Part shown: piece after piece, positions 5,623 through 13,208 of the stretch
How positions within the stretch are numbered: the first letter of the stretch is position 1
Layout of the letters: the number at the start of each line of letters is the position of its first letter
DNA from: Alistipes sp.
GTDB lineage: Bacteria > Bacteroidota > Bacteroidia > Bacteroidales > Rikenellaceae
Direction: 5' to 3'
DNA: 14,045 nt
Assembly (NCBI GenBank): GCA_017934845.1
Contig: JAGBIR010000120.1
Location: forward strand, 1-14,045
Position numbers and translations under genes: made by a program
The notes under the pieces: model-generated
The model's input: only the letters and a program-made list of their open reading frames with translations
The model's database searches: none
Told to the model about the DNA's origin: nothing

Positions 5623-7842
5623 ATGAAATTTAATCATATTTTCAGTTTTGCCCTACTCCTTGCAGTAGGTTGCGCATCAGGTCCCAAAGAGAGTATTGTT
5701 GCTAAATATCTCGACCAACGACAGCCGCTGGAGGAGCGCGTAGAGGATGCTTTGCAGCGTATGACCCTACGCGAGAAGATCGATATAATCCACGCACAAT
5801 CGAAGTTCTCATCGGCAGGCGTCGAGCGTCTTGGCATCCCCGAATTGTGGTGTACCGACGGCCCGCACGGCATCCGCCCCGAGGTGTTGTGGGACGAGTG
5901 GGATCAGGCAAAGTGGACCAGCGACTCGTGTACGGCTTTTCCGGCTCTTACCTGCTTGGCGGCAACGTGGAATCCCCAAATGTCGGCCACTTACGGCAAG
6001 GCCATAGGCGAGGAGGCGCGCTATCGCGAGAAGGATGTACTGCTCGGCCCGGGTGTAAACATCTATCGTACACCTATGAATGGCCGTAACTTCGAATATA
6101 TGGGCGAGGATCCTATGCTCGCATCAAAGATGGTTGTACCCTACATCAAGGGCGTTCAGTCAAATGGCGTTGCAGCCTGCGTGAAGCACTTTGCGCTTAA
6201 TAATCAGGAGATTGAGCGTCACGGCGTAAACGTCGTAGTTGACGACCGCGCACTCTACGAGATATATCTTCCCGCCTTCAAAGCCGCCGTTCAGGAGGGT
6301 GGCGCGTGGGCTATTATGCCGGCCTACAACCGCTACAAGGGTCAGCACTGCTGCCATAACCAATATCTGTTGAACGACATCCTGAAAGGCGAGTGGGGCT
6401 TCGACGGCGCAACCATTTCGGATTGGGGTGGCGTACACGACACCAAGGAGGCTGCGCTGCACGGCTTGGATATGGAGTTCGGTTCCTGGACCAACGGACT
6501 TAATTGGGGTGCGAAGAATGCCTACGATATGTATCATCTGGCACTTCCCTATATGAAGATGATCGAGAGTGGCGAGCTTACCACCAAGGAGCTTGACGAC
6601 AAGGTGCGCCGCGTATTGCGCCTTAACTTCCGCACCGCGATGAATACCAGCAAGCCCTTCGGCTCGATGAATACCGAGGAGCATCTGGAGGCTGCCCGCA
6701 CGATTGCCGGCGAGGGTGTTGTGCTGTTGAAGAACGAAGGCAACGTACTGCCCATCAACGTTGAGAAGTGCAAAACTATTTTGGTCGTTGGCGAAAATGC
6801 CATTAAGATGATGACCGTAGGTGGTGGCTCCTCTTCGCTCAAGGTGCGCAAGGAGTACACTCCGCTGGAGGGTATAGCAAACTATGTTGGCGACAAGGCG
6901 AAAGTTGAGTTCCAGCGCGGTTATGTAGGCGACACAACGGGCGAGTATAATGGCGTTAAGTCGGGCCAGGATTTGAGCGAGAATCGTTCTGCCGAGCAGC
7001 TTATTGCCGATGCCGTAGCTGCTGCACGCAAGGCTGATGCGGTAATCTTCTTTGGTGGCTTGAACAAGAAGGAGGGTCAGGACTGCGAGGGCGTCGATCG
7101 CTCGGAGTATGCACTGCCCTATGGCCAGAACAAGGTTATCGAGGCGTTGGCCGAGGCTAACAAGAATCTCGTCGTAGTAAATATTTCGGGTAATGCTGTT
7201 GCAATGCCGTGGGTTGATCGCGTACCATCGATTATGCAGGGCTGGTATCTCGGCTCAGAGGCCGGCAACGCCCTTGCTCGCGTTATCTTTGGCGAGGTGA
7301 ACCCATCGGGACACCTTCCATTTACATTCCCCGTAGAGTTGGCCGATAACTCGGCTCACTCGGTTGGCGAGTGGCCGGGCGGCCGAGATGTCCGCTACAC
7401 CGAGGGAATATTCGTTGGCTACCGCTGGGCCGACAAGGAGCAGATTAAGGCCCTATTCCCCTTCGGTCACGGCCTTAGCTATACATCATTCGCCATTGAC
7501 GAGCCTACAATCTCGAAACATAGCATGAAGGCGGGCGGTAAGATTACCATCAAGTGCGAGGTGCGCAACACCGGTAAGCGCGAGGGTGCCGAGGTCGTTC
7601 AATTATATATTGGCGACAAGGTTTCGTCGTTGCCACGCCCCGTAAAGGAGCTTAAAGGCTTCCAGAAACTGCATTTGGCAGCAGGCCAGAGCGGCACAGC
7701 CGAGTTCACCATCACCGAGGATGATTTGAAGTTCTTCGATGACAAACAACACGCCTGGATTGCCGAGAAGGGCGACTTTACAGCCTACATCGCAACCTCA
7801 GCCGAGGATATACTCTACACGCTGGATTTCTCGCTTAAATAG
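5623..7842 (+). CDS. Glycoside hydrolase family 3 lipoprotein (beta-glucosidase-like)
   Basis: 739-residue retaining exo-glycosidase that removes terminal beta-linked sugars from oligosaccharides. The N-terminus is a lipoprotein signal ending in LLLAVGC, so Cys17 is the likely lipidated residue; the next residues (ASGPKES) lack an obvious surface-export signal, so a periplasm-facing location is inferred. The (beta/alpha)8 domain (about 42-340) shows GIPELWCTDGPHGIRP (71-86), GPGVNIYRTPMNGRNFEYMG (142-161), the sugar-binding VKHFALNNQE (187-196) and the nucleophile motif ATISDWGG with Asp267. The alpha/beta sandwich domain (about 360-575) holds EGQDCEGVDRSEYALP (484-499), where Glu489 is the likely acid/base. 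A fibronectin III-like domain follows (about 640-730; GAEVVQLYI, RPVKELKGF). The layout matches BglX-type enzymes. Glucosidase versus xylosidase or arabinosidase activity cannot be decided by eye, so no symbol is given. Confidence 0.93.
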   Translation: MKFNHIFSFALLLAVGCASGPKESIVAKYLDQRQPLEERVEDALQRMTLREKIDIIHAQSKFSSAGVERLGIPELWCTDGPHGIRPEVLWDEWDQAKWTSDSCTAFPALTCLAATWNPQMSATYGKAIGEEARYREKDVLLGPGVNIYRTPMNGRNFEYMGEDPMLASKMVVPYIKGVQSNGVAACVKHFALNNQEIERHGVNVVVDDRALYEIYLPAFKAAVQEGGAWAIMPAYNRYKGQHCCHNQYLLNDILKGEWGFDGATISDWGGVHDTKEAALHGLDMEFGSWTNGLNWGAKNAYDMYHLALPYMKMIESGELTTKELDDKVRRVLRLNFRTAMNTSKPFGSMNTEEHLEAARTIAGEGVVLLKNEGNVLPINVEKCKTILVVGENAIKMMTVGGGSSSLKVRKEYTPLEGIANYVGDKAKVEFQRGYVGDTTGEYNGVKSGQDLSENRSAEQLIADAVAAARKADAVIFFGGLNKKEGQDCEGVDRSEYALPYGQNKVIEALAEANKNLVVVNISGNAVAMPWVDRVPSIMQGWYLGSEAGNALARVIFGEVNPSGHLPFTFPVELADNSAHSVGEWPGGRDVRYTEGIFVGYRWADKEQIKALFPFGHGLSYTSFAIDEPTISKHSMKAGGKITIKCEVRNTGKREGAEVVQLYIGDKVSSLPRPVKELKGFQKLHLAAGQSGTAEFTITEDDLKFFDDKQHAWIAEKGDFTAYIATSAEDILYTLDFSLK

Positions 7843-7856
7843 CTGAGTATTAAGAC

Positions 7857-7897
7857 AAAAAACAAGGTTGTTCCACTATGAGCAACCTTGTTTTGTT
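7857..7897. terminator. Bidirectional intrinsic terminator between the GH3 and DUF819 genes
   Basis: Bases 7859-7873 pair with 7880-7894 (15 pairs, one G-U) around a CACTAT loop. The stem is flanked by an A-run on the left and TTTTGTT on the right, so it works on both strands. It lies 16 bases after the GH3 stop and 18 bases beyond the DUF819 gene's stop. Confidence 0.88.
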
Positions 7898-7912
7898 ATA
7901 TTGGGGTAGCAC

Positions 7913-9079
7913 TTACAGCTGCTGGAGCAGATGCGACATCAAAACGCCGAAGTGGTTGCCCAGAGCGTAGCCTATGATGCCAGCACCAAGGCCCGTAACG
8001 AGAACTTTGCGATTCTGCATCGCGGCAGCAGCCATAGGTACAAACGGCGGAGAGTTGATAAACGCTACCGACGAAATGACCATCGAATCGGCATCGACCT
8101 TCATCAAGCGACACACCACAGCGTGAATCGAAAGCGATAGGAATACCGCCACCGACATAAATGCAATCTGATAGATGCCGCCCGCCAAATCTAGATTCGA
8201 TAAGTCGGCCATCGATGCGATAACCATACTGAAGATATAGATAAGATACATTCCAATATCGTAGCTGCGCTGCAACTTACGCACCCTGCCTACAAACGAG
8301 CTCGCAACGCCTAACGTAGTGAGCATCAATATGAATACCACCATAAACCACTCGCTGGGGAAGAGCAGTGTCGAGCCAGCCGCAAGGGCGACAATTACCA
8401 CCGTCACAAGCAATATGCGTCCCAGCTCTGCAAGGCCCTCGCGCGAGAATAATCCGCGATAGGGATTCGCTCGGTTTTTAGCTATCTGATTATCTATCTC
8501 GGCGCGGTCGTGCTGCGAGAGGTGGCTTTCGGCCTGACCATACGCGCGACGGAAGAGAGGAATACCGAAGCTGAATAAAAAGACAAAATAGAGGAACGAA
8601 ATAATTATGTCATAGGAGTTTATCAGGACGAACGTCTCACTCGGAATTTTGAATACGGCCTGCATAGCTGCAGCGTTGAGTGTTCCTCCGGTGTACATTC
8701 CCGAGATGATGCCACCCACCATGTCGCCATACTCCAAATGGTTGCCAAAGAGCATATAACCCAATACAACGGCACAAAAGACCGATAAAAAGCCGCTCAC
8801 CACAACCTTTGTCTGCTGACGAGCCTCGCTGAGTGAAAAGTTACAGCCAAAGAGCATCATCGGGATAGCCAACGGAATCATCACATTAGGCAGCAGATCC
8901 TGCAGAGGCACTATCTCGCGCGGCAGTCCGGGCATATTTCCCAAAATCATACCCAATGCGTAGAGAATCATTATCGGGCCCAACTTATCGAGCACGGGGA
9001 AACGACGGCAGAGCCATATAACTCCGGCGGGAGTGAGGCAGAATAGGAGCGTCAAAAATATATAGTTCAAAATTGCCAT
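7913..9079 (-). CDS. DUF819-family membrane protein, possible transporter
   Basis: 388 residues from ATG 9077-9079. About ten hydrophobic segments form two similar halves joined by a charged cytoplasmic-type loop (about 178-215). The first half carries PLAIPMMLFGCNFSLSEAR (69-87) and GGIISGMYTGGTLNAAAM (122-139). The second carries ISSVAFINSPPFVPMAAAAM (335-354) and GLGAGIIGYALGN (363-375). Gly-rich broken-helix motifs repeated in both halves are what I recall for DUF819, a family with no established substrate, and they resemble those of ion-coupled carriers. The frame continues 68 codons further upstream, but that extension has no hydrophobic start and contains the promoter box at 9117-9124, so the shorter start is chosen. 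It is divergent from the BASS-type operon. A transport role is inference. Confidence 0.85.
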   Translation of the reverse strand: MAILNYIFLTLLFCLTPAGVIWLCRRFPVLDKLGPIMILYALGMILGNMPGLPREIVPLQDLLPNVMIPLAIPMMLFGCNFSLSEARQQTKVVVSGFLSVFCAVVLGYMLFGNHLEYGDMVGGIISGMYTGGTLNAAAMQAVFKIPSETFVLINSYDIIISFLYFVFLFSFGIPLFRRAYGQAESHLSQHDRAEIDNQIAKNRANPYRGLFSREGLAELGRILLVTVVIVALAAGSTLLFPSEWFMVVFILMLTTLGVASSFVGRVRKLQRSYDIGMYLIYIFSMVIASMADLSNLDLAGGIYQIAFMSVAVFLSLSIHAVVCRLMKVDADSMVISSVAFINSPPFVPMAAAAMQNRKVLVTGLGAGIIGYALGNHFGVLMSHLLQQL

Positions 9080-9116
9080 TTTGCTACTACATTTTAGATG
9101 GTAACATTTACGTCGG

Positions 9117-9124
9117 CAAAGATA
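9117..9124 (-). promoter_or_regulatory. -7 promoter box for the DUF819 gene
   Basis: Reads TATCTTTG on the minus strand, an exact TAnnTTTG match, 37 bases before the ATG. Expected start is near 9111. It also supports the ATG at 9079 over any upstream start. Confidence 0.55.
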
Positions 9125-9227
9125 CAAAAAAGAGATATTAGGAAGAATTATTGCCTCGTTTTCATTAAATATTGGGTATAAAGTGTCATAAGAGGCTGAG
9201 AAATAGCGTAATTGTGATAATTTTTGG

Positions 9228-9235
9228 TATATTTG
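9228..9235 (+). promoter_or_regulatory. -7 promoter box for the symporter-acyltransferase-barrel operon
   Basis: Reads TATATTTG, an exact TAnnTTTG match. Expected start is near 9242, giving a leader of nearly 140 bases, much longer than those predicted for ddh or the GH3 gene. No TTTG is seen at the -33 spacing. Confidence 0.55.
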
Positions 9236-9255
9236 TGCGCGCCAATAACAAAAAA

Positions 9256-9384
9256 ATGTCGCGAAACGTGAGAATGCGGGCATTTGTAAGCCTCTCCCAC
9301 AATGGAATTGGCCAAATTTACAGAGTCTTTACAACCTACAGCCGACCCCTTGGTTGGGCTGTAAAATATGTTTGTATTCGATGA
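9256..9384 (+). CDS. Possible leader peptide (42 codons) upstream of the symporter
   Basis: An ATG at 9256, about 14 bases below the predicted transcription start, opens 42 codons ending in TGA at 9382-9384. The stop overlaps the symporter start as ATGA (9381-9384), the classic arrangement for translational coupling. The peptide is basic (several Arg and Lys), with aromatic residues in its last third (IYRVFTTYSRPLGWAVKYV) and no signal peptide; I recognise no family. An A-rich stretch (about 9248-9256) precedes it, as is usual for translated Bacteroidetes genes. The frame is open from 9172, so it could simply be chance. Low confidence. Confidence 0.3.
   Translation: MSRNVRMRAFVSLSHNGIGQIYRVFTTYSRPLGWAVKYVCIR
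9337..9363 (+). promoter_or_regulatory. Hairpin in the leader just before the symporter start
   Basis: TACAGCC (9337-9343) pairs perfectly with GGCTGTA (9357-9363). Inside, ACC (9345-9347) pairs with GGT (9352-9354) around a CCTT loop. The base of the stem is 17 bases from the symporter ATG. It has no U-tract, so it is not a terminator; it could affect translation or RNA stability. An alternative pairing uses TTTACA (9328-9333) with TGTAAA (9360-9365). Confidence 0.4.
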
Positions 9385-10334
9385 AAGAACAATTGGAAGG
9401 TCTTAACAGTTTGACCATTAATTTCGGAGAGGGCGGAATGATGATTGTAAACATCATTCTCGCATTTGTTATGTTTGGAGTGGCGTTGGGCATCAAGCCT
9501 CAGACATTCAAAGATGTATTCAAAAAGCCAAAGTCGGTCTTGACCGGTGTATTTTTGCAGTGGGTTGGTCTGCCAGCCGTAACGTTCGCCGTAGTACTGC
9601 TTATGAATCAATGGATTACACCTATGGTGGCACTCGGAATGATTTTGGTAGCTTCGTGCCCGGGAGGTAATATCTCGAACTTTATCTCGTCGCTGTCGAA
9701 GGGAAATATCGAGCTTTCGGTATCGATGACCGCCCTGACAACAGCCGCAGCACCCATCATTACCCCATTTAACTTCTTCTTTTGGGGATCGCTTTACAGC
9801 AAAATCATTAGCGTACATAGCGACATTCCGCGCCTTGTGATTCCCTTTATGCCTATGCTCGAGCAAATTCTGTTACTGTTGGGAGTGCCTATTGTTTTGG
9901 GATTGCTCTTTGCGCGTTACTTCCCAAATGCCACAAAACGCATAACCCGTCCCGCGCAGGTGTTGTCGATTTTGCTCTTTTTGGGCATGGTAACTGTATC
10001 GTTCTCACAGAATTGGCAACTCTTTATCGATAATCTGTTCTATATCGTAATCATTGTACTTATTCACAACGGATGCGCTTTGGGAGTTGGTTATCTGGGC
10101 GGTACACTTGCAAAGGTCTCTACTGCCGACCGCCGTTCACTCACCATCGAGACAGGTATCCAGAATTCGGGGTTGGGTCTGATTTTGCTCTTTAATGCAG
10201 CTATCTTCCCGCCCGAGATTTGGCACGGTCACTATGGCGGAATGTTGATTATTACAGCTTGGTGGGGCATTTGGCATATTATTTCGGGGCTCTCGGTTGC
10301 ATATATGTTCCGTCGCACACCCATCAACGAGTAA
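9381..10334 (+). CDS. Bile acid:sodium symporter (BASS/SBF) family transporter
   Basis: 317-residue inner membrane carrier with about nine to ten hydrophobic segments. BASS proteins use a sodium gradient to import organic anions: bile acids in animals, but pantothenate, pyruvate or other acids for bacterial and plant members. The family's two crossing-helix motifs are visible: ASCPGGNISNFISSLSKGN (91-109), followed by LSVSMTALTTAAAPIITPF (112-130), and IETGIQNSGLGLILL (256-270), whose Glu257 and Gln261-Asn262 correspond to the sodium-site region. ATG 9381 is chosen because the frame upstream to TTG 9354 adds only nine residues, runs through the leader hairpin and has no ATG. The acyltransferase gene begins 5 bases after the stop, so they are co-transcribed. 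Family is secure; substrate is unknown, and bile acid uptake should not be assumed. Confidence 0.93.
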   Translation: MKEQLEGLNSLTINFGEGGMMIVNIILAFVMFGVALGIKPQTFKDVFKKPKSVLTGVFLQWVGLPAVTFAVVLLMNQWITPMVALGMILVASCPGGNISNFISSLSKGNIELSVSMTALTTAAAPIITPFNFFFWGSLYSKIISVHSDIPRLVIPFMPMLEQILLLLGVPIVLGLLFARYFPNATKRITRPAQVLSILLFLGMVTVSFSQNWQLFIDNLFYIVIIVLIHNGCALGVGYLGGTLAKVSTADRRSLTIETGIQNSGLGLILLFNAAIFPPEIWHGHYGGMLIITAWWGIWHIISGLSVAYMFRRTPINE

Positions 10335-10339
10335 CCAAT

Positions 10340-11671
10340 ATGGCAAGACACAAGAAAATCCAGGATTATAATCGTTGGTACTACCTTCTGCGCCATTACG
10401 TCGATTTCGCGCTTAAGCTCTCGTACCGTAGCATCCGTTATGTAGACCGCGAAAAAGTTCCGCAGGATGGAGCCGTAATCTACGCGCCCAACCATACCAA
10501 TGCGCTGATGGATGCGCTGGTTATTCTGGCAATGGACAAGAAGGCAAAGGTCTTTGTGGCACGCGCCGATATTTTCCGTAAGCCGCTGCTGGCCAAGATA
10601 TTCACTTTCCTGAAGATTATGCCTATTATGCGTATGCGCGACGGCATTGACGAGGTGAAAAAGAACAGCGAGACCATCGAGAAGGCTGTTGATGTATTGC
10701 GCGACAAGGTACCGTTCTGCATCTTCCCCGAAGGTACGCATCAGACAAAATATTCATCACTGCCGCTCTCGAAGGGTATCTTCCGCATTGCACTTCAGGC
10801 ACAGGAGCTTATGCCCGACATGCCGCTCTATATCGTTCCCGTAGGATTGCGTTATGGCAGTTTCTTCCGCTTCCGCTCGACGGTAAGAGTGCAGGTTGGC
10901 GAGCCGATAAATGTTGGCGAGTACCTCTCTACGCACGCCTCTCAGACTCCGCAGGAGCAGATGAATGGAATGAAAGATGAGCTGGCAGCACGTATGCAGA
11001 AGACCATCTTCTACATCCCCAACGACGAGGATTACGACGCAACGTACGACATCTGCGCAGCGGTTGTAAAACGTCGTGCCGACGAGGTAAAGCGTCGCAA
11101 TGGCGAGAAGAAGATGCGCGGCATGGATGCCTATTTCGAGGCTAACAACCTGACCGTAAGTCAGATTGCACAGATCAAGGAGCAGAAACCCGAGGTGGCA
11201 CAACGCCTGCTCTCGCTCGGTCGCGAGGCATCGGAAATCCGCAAGGCAAACAACATAAGCCTATCGTCGGTGTCGATAAAATACCCCTTCTGGTCGCGCG
11301 TATTAAAATCGTTAGTACTGCTGTTGAAGTTGCCTTACAACATTCCGGTAACAATTCTTACCCTTCCAATTAAGCTGGTGTGCGCCTTCTTGTTTACAAA
11401 ACTCAAGGATTACGCCTTCCGCAACTCGGTGCGTTATCTGGTAAATCTGGTTTTGTGGCCCGTACTGATGCTTATCTACTCGATTATAGCCTTCGTCGTG
11501 CTGCCGTGGCCGTGGGCATTGCTCGTCATTGCGTTGATGCTGCCGGCACCTATCGTGGCCCACGAGACCTACCGCTTAATAAGAGTTATGGTATCGGATA
11601 TGCGCCTGCTCCTGAACAAGGATTTGCGCAATAAGTATAACGAAATAAGAGAGATGATTTTTAACGAATAA
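10340..11671 (+). CDS. PlsC/GPAT-like acyltransferase with C-terminal membrane segments
   Basis: 443 residues. The N-terminal half is an acyl-glycerophosphate-type acyltransferase domain: motif I APNHTNALMDAL (49-60), a middle MRMRDGIDEVKKN region (98-109), motif III FPEGTHQTKYSSLPLSKGIF (129-148) and the late VPVGLRYGSFFRFRS block (166-180). Such enzymes move a fatty acyl group to glycerol-3-phosphate, lysophosphatidate or other acceptors at the inner membrane. Motif I has His52 and Asp58 separated by five residues, not the textbook four, a spacing I recall from GPAT/Gpt2-like members. A charged helical linker (about 240-305) leads to hydrophobic segments at about 322-353 and 366-407, unlike the ~240-residue PlsC. 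Bacteroidales should have a separate housekeeping PlsC, so this is likely a specialised or accessory enzyme (inference). It lies 5 bases after the symporter and 11 before the barrel gene. Confidence 0.88.
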   Translation: MARHKKIQDYNRWYYLLRHYVDFALKLSYRSIRYVDREKVPQDGAVIYAPNHTNALMDALVILAMDKKAKVFVARADIFRKPLLAKIFTFLKIMPIMRMRDGIDEVKKNSETIEKAVDVLRDKVPFCIFPEGTHQTKYSSLPLSKGIFRIALQAQELMPDMPLYIVPVGLRYGSFFRFRSTVRVQVGEPINVGEYLSTHASQTPQEQMNGMKDELAARMQKTIFYIPNDEDYDATYDICAAVVKRRADEVKRRNGEKKMRGMDAYFEANNLTVSQIAQIKEQKPEVAQRLLSLGREASEIRKANNISLSSVSIKYPFWSRVLKSLVLLLKLPYNIPVTILTLPIKLVCAFLFTKLKDYAFRNSVRYLVNLVLWPVLMLIYSIIAFVVLPWPWALLVIALMLPAPIVAHETYRLIRVMVSDMRLLLNKDLRNKYNEIREMIFNE

Positions 11672-11682
11672 TTTGTAACAAT

Positions 11683-13122
11683 ATGAATATCAAACATATT
11701 CTCGCCGCACTTGCCGTAATGCTGTTCACTACAACAGTTTTTGCACAATCGACCGACACGCAGACCGTCGATTCTGGCGCAACCTCAAAAAAGGAGATTG
11801 TAAAGACGGGCTATAACTTCGGTCCGCTGCCCGCCGTAGCGTTCGATGCCGACAAGGGTTTCCAGCTCGGTGCATTGCTCAACATTTACGATTTTGGCGA
11901 TGGCTCGACCTATCCCAATACGCGCCAGCAGTGGTATTTCGAGGCTTCGTTCTTTACGAAGGGCTCGCAGCTCTTTGTCATCTCGTACGACAACCGCTTC
12001 ACCATCCCCGGTGTGCGCTGGTCATCGACCTTTACGCTTACCAACGACAAGGCTATGGATTTCTACGGCTTCAATGGTTATATGTCGTACTTCGACCACG
12101 AAAAGGTTGCCTTGGGTAAGGATAAGCAGAATCACGACAACTACATCTACACGCCGAAGTATCGCGTAAACCGTCTTGCAATGCTCTTCAAGACCGACTT
12201 CACGGGCAACATCTGGAATAAGAAGTTCTTCTGGGAGGCCGGCTATCACCTCAGCTACATCAAGCAGGGATATAAGGAACAGCAGGCTCTGAATCTTGAT
12301 AAGATTAACAAGAACAAAGATGACTATAAGATGTTCCCCAAAGAGGAGACTCCCGTATTTGATATGTATCGCCAGTGGGGTATCATCTCCGAGGATGAGG
12401 CTTGGGGTGGCTGGAACAGCACCATCCGCTTGGGTCTGTTGTTCGACACACGCGATAAGGAGGGTGCGCCCTCACGCGGTATCTGGGCCGAGGCACACGC
12501 AACGCTCGCTCCCAAGTGGCTGGGTACGACAAATCCCTACTACCGTTATTCAGCAACATTCCGCCACTATGTGTCTATCGTAAAGAACGATATCCTGACG
12601 TTCGCCTACCGCCTTAATTATGAGGGTACAATCGGCAAGAGCGCGCCATATTATGTGCTGCCCTACATTACAGTTATGGGCCCCTCATACGACCGCGATG
12701 GTATGGGTGGTTATCGCACAATCCGAGGTCTGATGCGTAATCGCGTTCAGGGTTTGGATGTTGCATCGTATAATGCCGAGATTCGTTGGCGTTTTGTAAA
12801 CTTCACGCTCTGGAAGCAGAATATAGCCTTCGGTTTGAGCGCATTCAGCGATGGTACGATGGTAACACGCAACTACGATATGTCGTTCCGTGGCGAGGAG
12901 AAGTATCGTGCCGACTACGACAAATATATGGCCGCTTCGGGCAATCGTACCGACGACCGTCCGCACATTACCGTAGGTGGTGGCTTGCGTTTTATTATGA
13001 ATCAGAACTTTATCGTCGCATTTGAGTATGGTTTGCCATTGAGCAAGTTCAGCAGCGATCCATTTATCAAGAATCAGGATGGTAACGGTGCATTCTACAT
13101 CAACACCGGCTATCTGTTCTAA
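11683..13122 (+). CDS. Omp85/BamA-TamA-like outer membrane beta-barrel without POTRA
   Basis: 479 residues with an N-terminal signal peptide (MNIKHILAALAVMLFTTTVFA, cleavage likely before Gln22) and a C-terminal Phe after alternating aromatic strands (FYINTGYLF), the usual signal for outer membrane barrel insertion. Two Omp85-type features are visible: LGLLFDTRDKEGAPSRGIW (250-268), like the DTRD...P..G strand of BamA barrels, and GGYRTIRGLMRNR (342-354), a variant of the family's conserved RGF/RGY loop. Only about 20 residues separate the signal from the first barrel-like strands, so there is no room for the periplasmic POTRA domains that BamA and TamA use to take substrates. A function in protein assembly is therefore doubtful; lipid or small-molecule passage is possible. 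It is the last gene of the operon, followed by a terminator. Confidence 0.85.
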   Translation: MNIKHILAALAVMLFTTTVFAQSTDTQTVDSGATSKKEIVKTGYNFGPLPAVAFDADKGFQLGALLNIYDFGDGSTYPNTRQQWYFEASFFTKGSQLFVISYDNRFTIPGVRWSSTFTLTNDKAMDFYGFNGYMSYFDHEKVALGKDKQNHDNYIYTPKYRVNRLAMLFKTDFTGNIWNKKFFWEAGYHLSYIKQGYKEQQALNLDKINKNKDDYKMFPKEETPVFDMYRQWGIISEDEAWGGWNSTIRLGLLFDTRDKEGAPSRGIWAEAHATLAPKWLGTTNPYYRYSATFRHYVSIVKNDILTFAYRLNYEGTIGKSAPYYVLPYITVMGPSYDRDGMGGYRTIRGLMRNRVQGLDVASYNAEIRWRFVNFTLWKQNIAFGLSAFSDGTMVTRNYDMSFRGEEKYRADYDKYMAASGNRTDDRPHITVGGGLRFIMNQNFIVAFEYGLPLSKFSSDPFIKNQDGNGAFYINTGYLF

Positions 13123-13146
13123 CGACGACTATTAACCCAACTAAAA

Positions 13147-13190
13147 GAGGCTGTCACAACAAATTTGTTGCGGCAGCCTCCTCGCTTTTA
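13147..13190. terminator. Bidirectional terminator between the barrel and desulfoferrodoxin genes
   Basis: Bases 13147-13155 pair with 13172-13180 (nine pairs, one G-U). Inside lies the perfect palindrome CAACAAATTTGTTG (13157-13170), giving a two-tier hairpin. CTTTTA follows on the right and AAAA precedes it on the left, so both converging transcripts gain a short U-tract. Confidence 0.82.
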
Positions 13191-13208
13191 TTGGTATTGA
13201 CCTGAGCT

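Larger units (their letters stand above)
9080..9380. other. Divergent intergenic region with a leader-type reading frame
   Basis: 301 bases between two divergent transporter-type genes. It holds a minus-strand -7 box (9117-9124), a plus-strand -7 box (9228-9235), a predicted ~140-base leader before the symporter gene, a small open frame (9256-9384) and a hairpin (9337-9363). A second TAnnTTTG match (9367-9374) lies too close to the ATG at 9381 to leave a leader. I recognise no known riboswitch. Confidence 0.6.

Noticed and set aside
9080..9283. N-terminal extension of the DUF819 protein by 68 codons
   Set aside because: It would translate through the promoter box at 9117-9124, and ATG 9079 begins directly at the first hydrophobic helix.
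9367..9374. A second TAnnTTTG box (TATGTTTG) as the operon promoter
   Set aside because: It would start transcription at or beside the ATG, leaving a leaderless message; the box at 9228-9235 is better placed.
9354..9380. TTG start nine codons upstream of the symporter ATG
   Set aside because: It begins within the leader hairpin and gives no extra conserved sequence; ATG 9381 is simpler.
9236..9380. A known riboswitch before the symporter
   Set aside because: I could not match the leader to any riboswitch core I know; only one local hairpin is supported.
10220..10339. Extension of the acyltransferase into the symporter gene by 40 codons
   Set aside because: The extension overlaps conserved symporter coding sequence in another frame, and ATG 10340 has normal operon spacing.
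13147..13180. The inverted repeat as a mobile element end
   Set aside because: It is a single hairpin with U-tracts between converging genes, and no transposase or target duplication is nearby; a terminator explains it.
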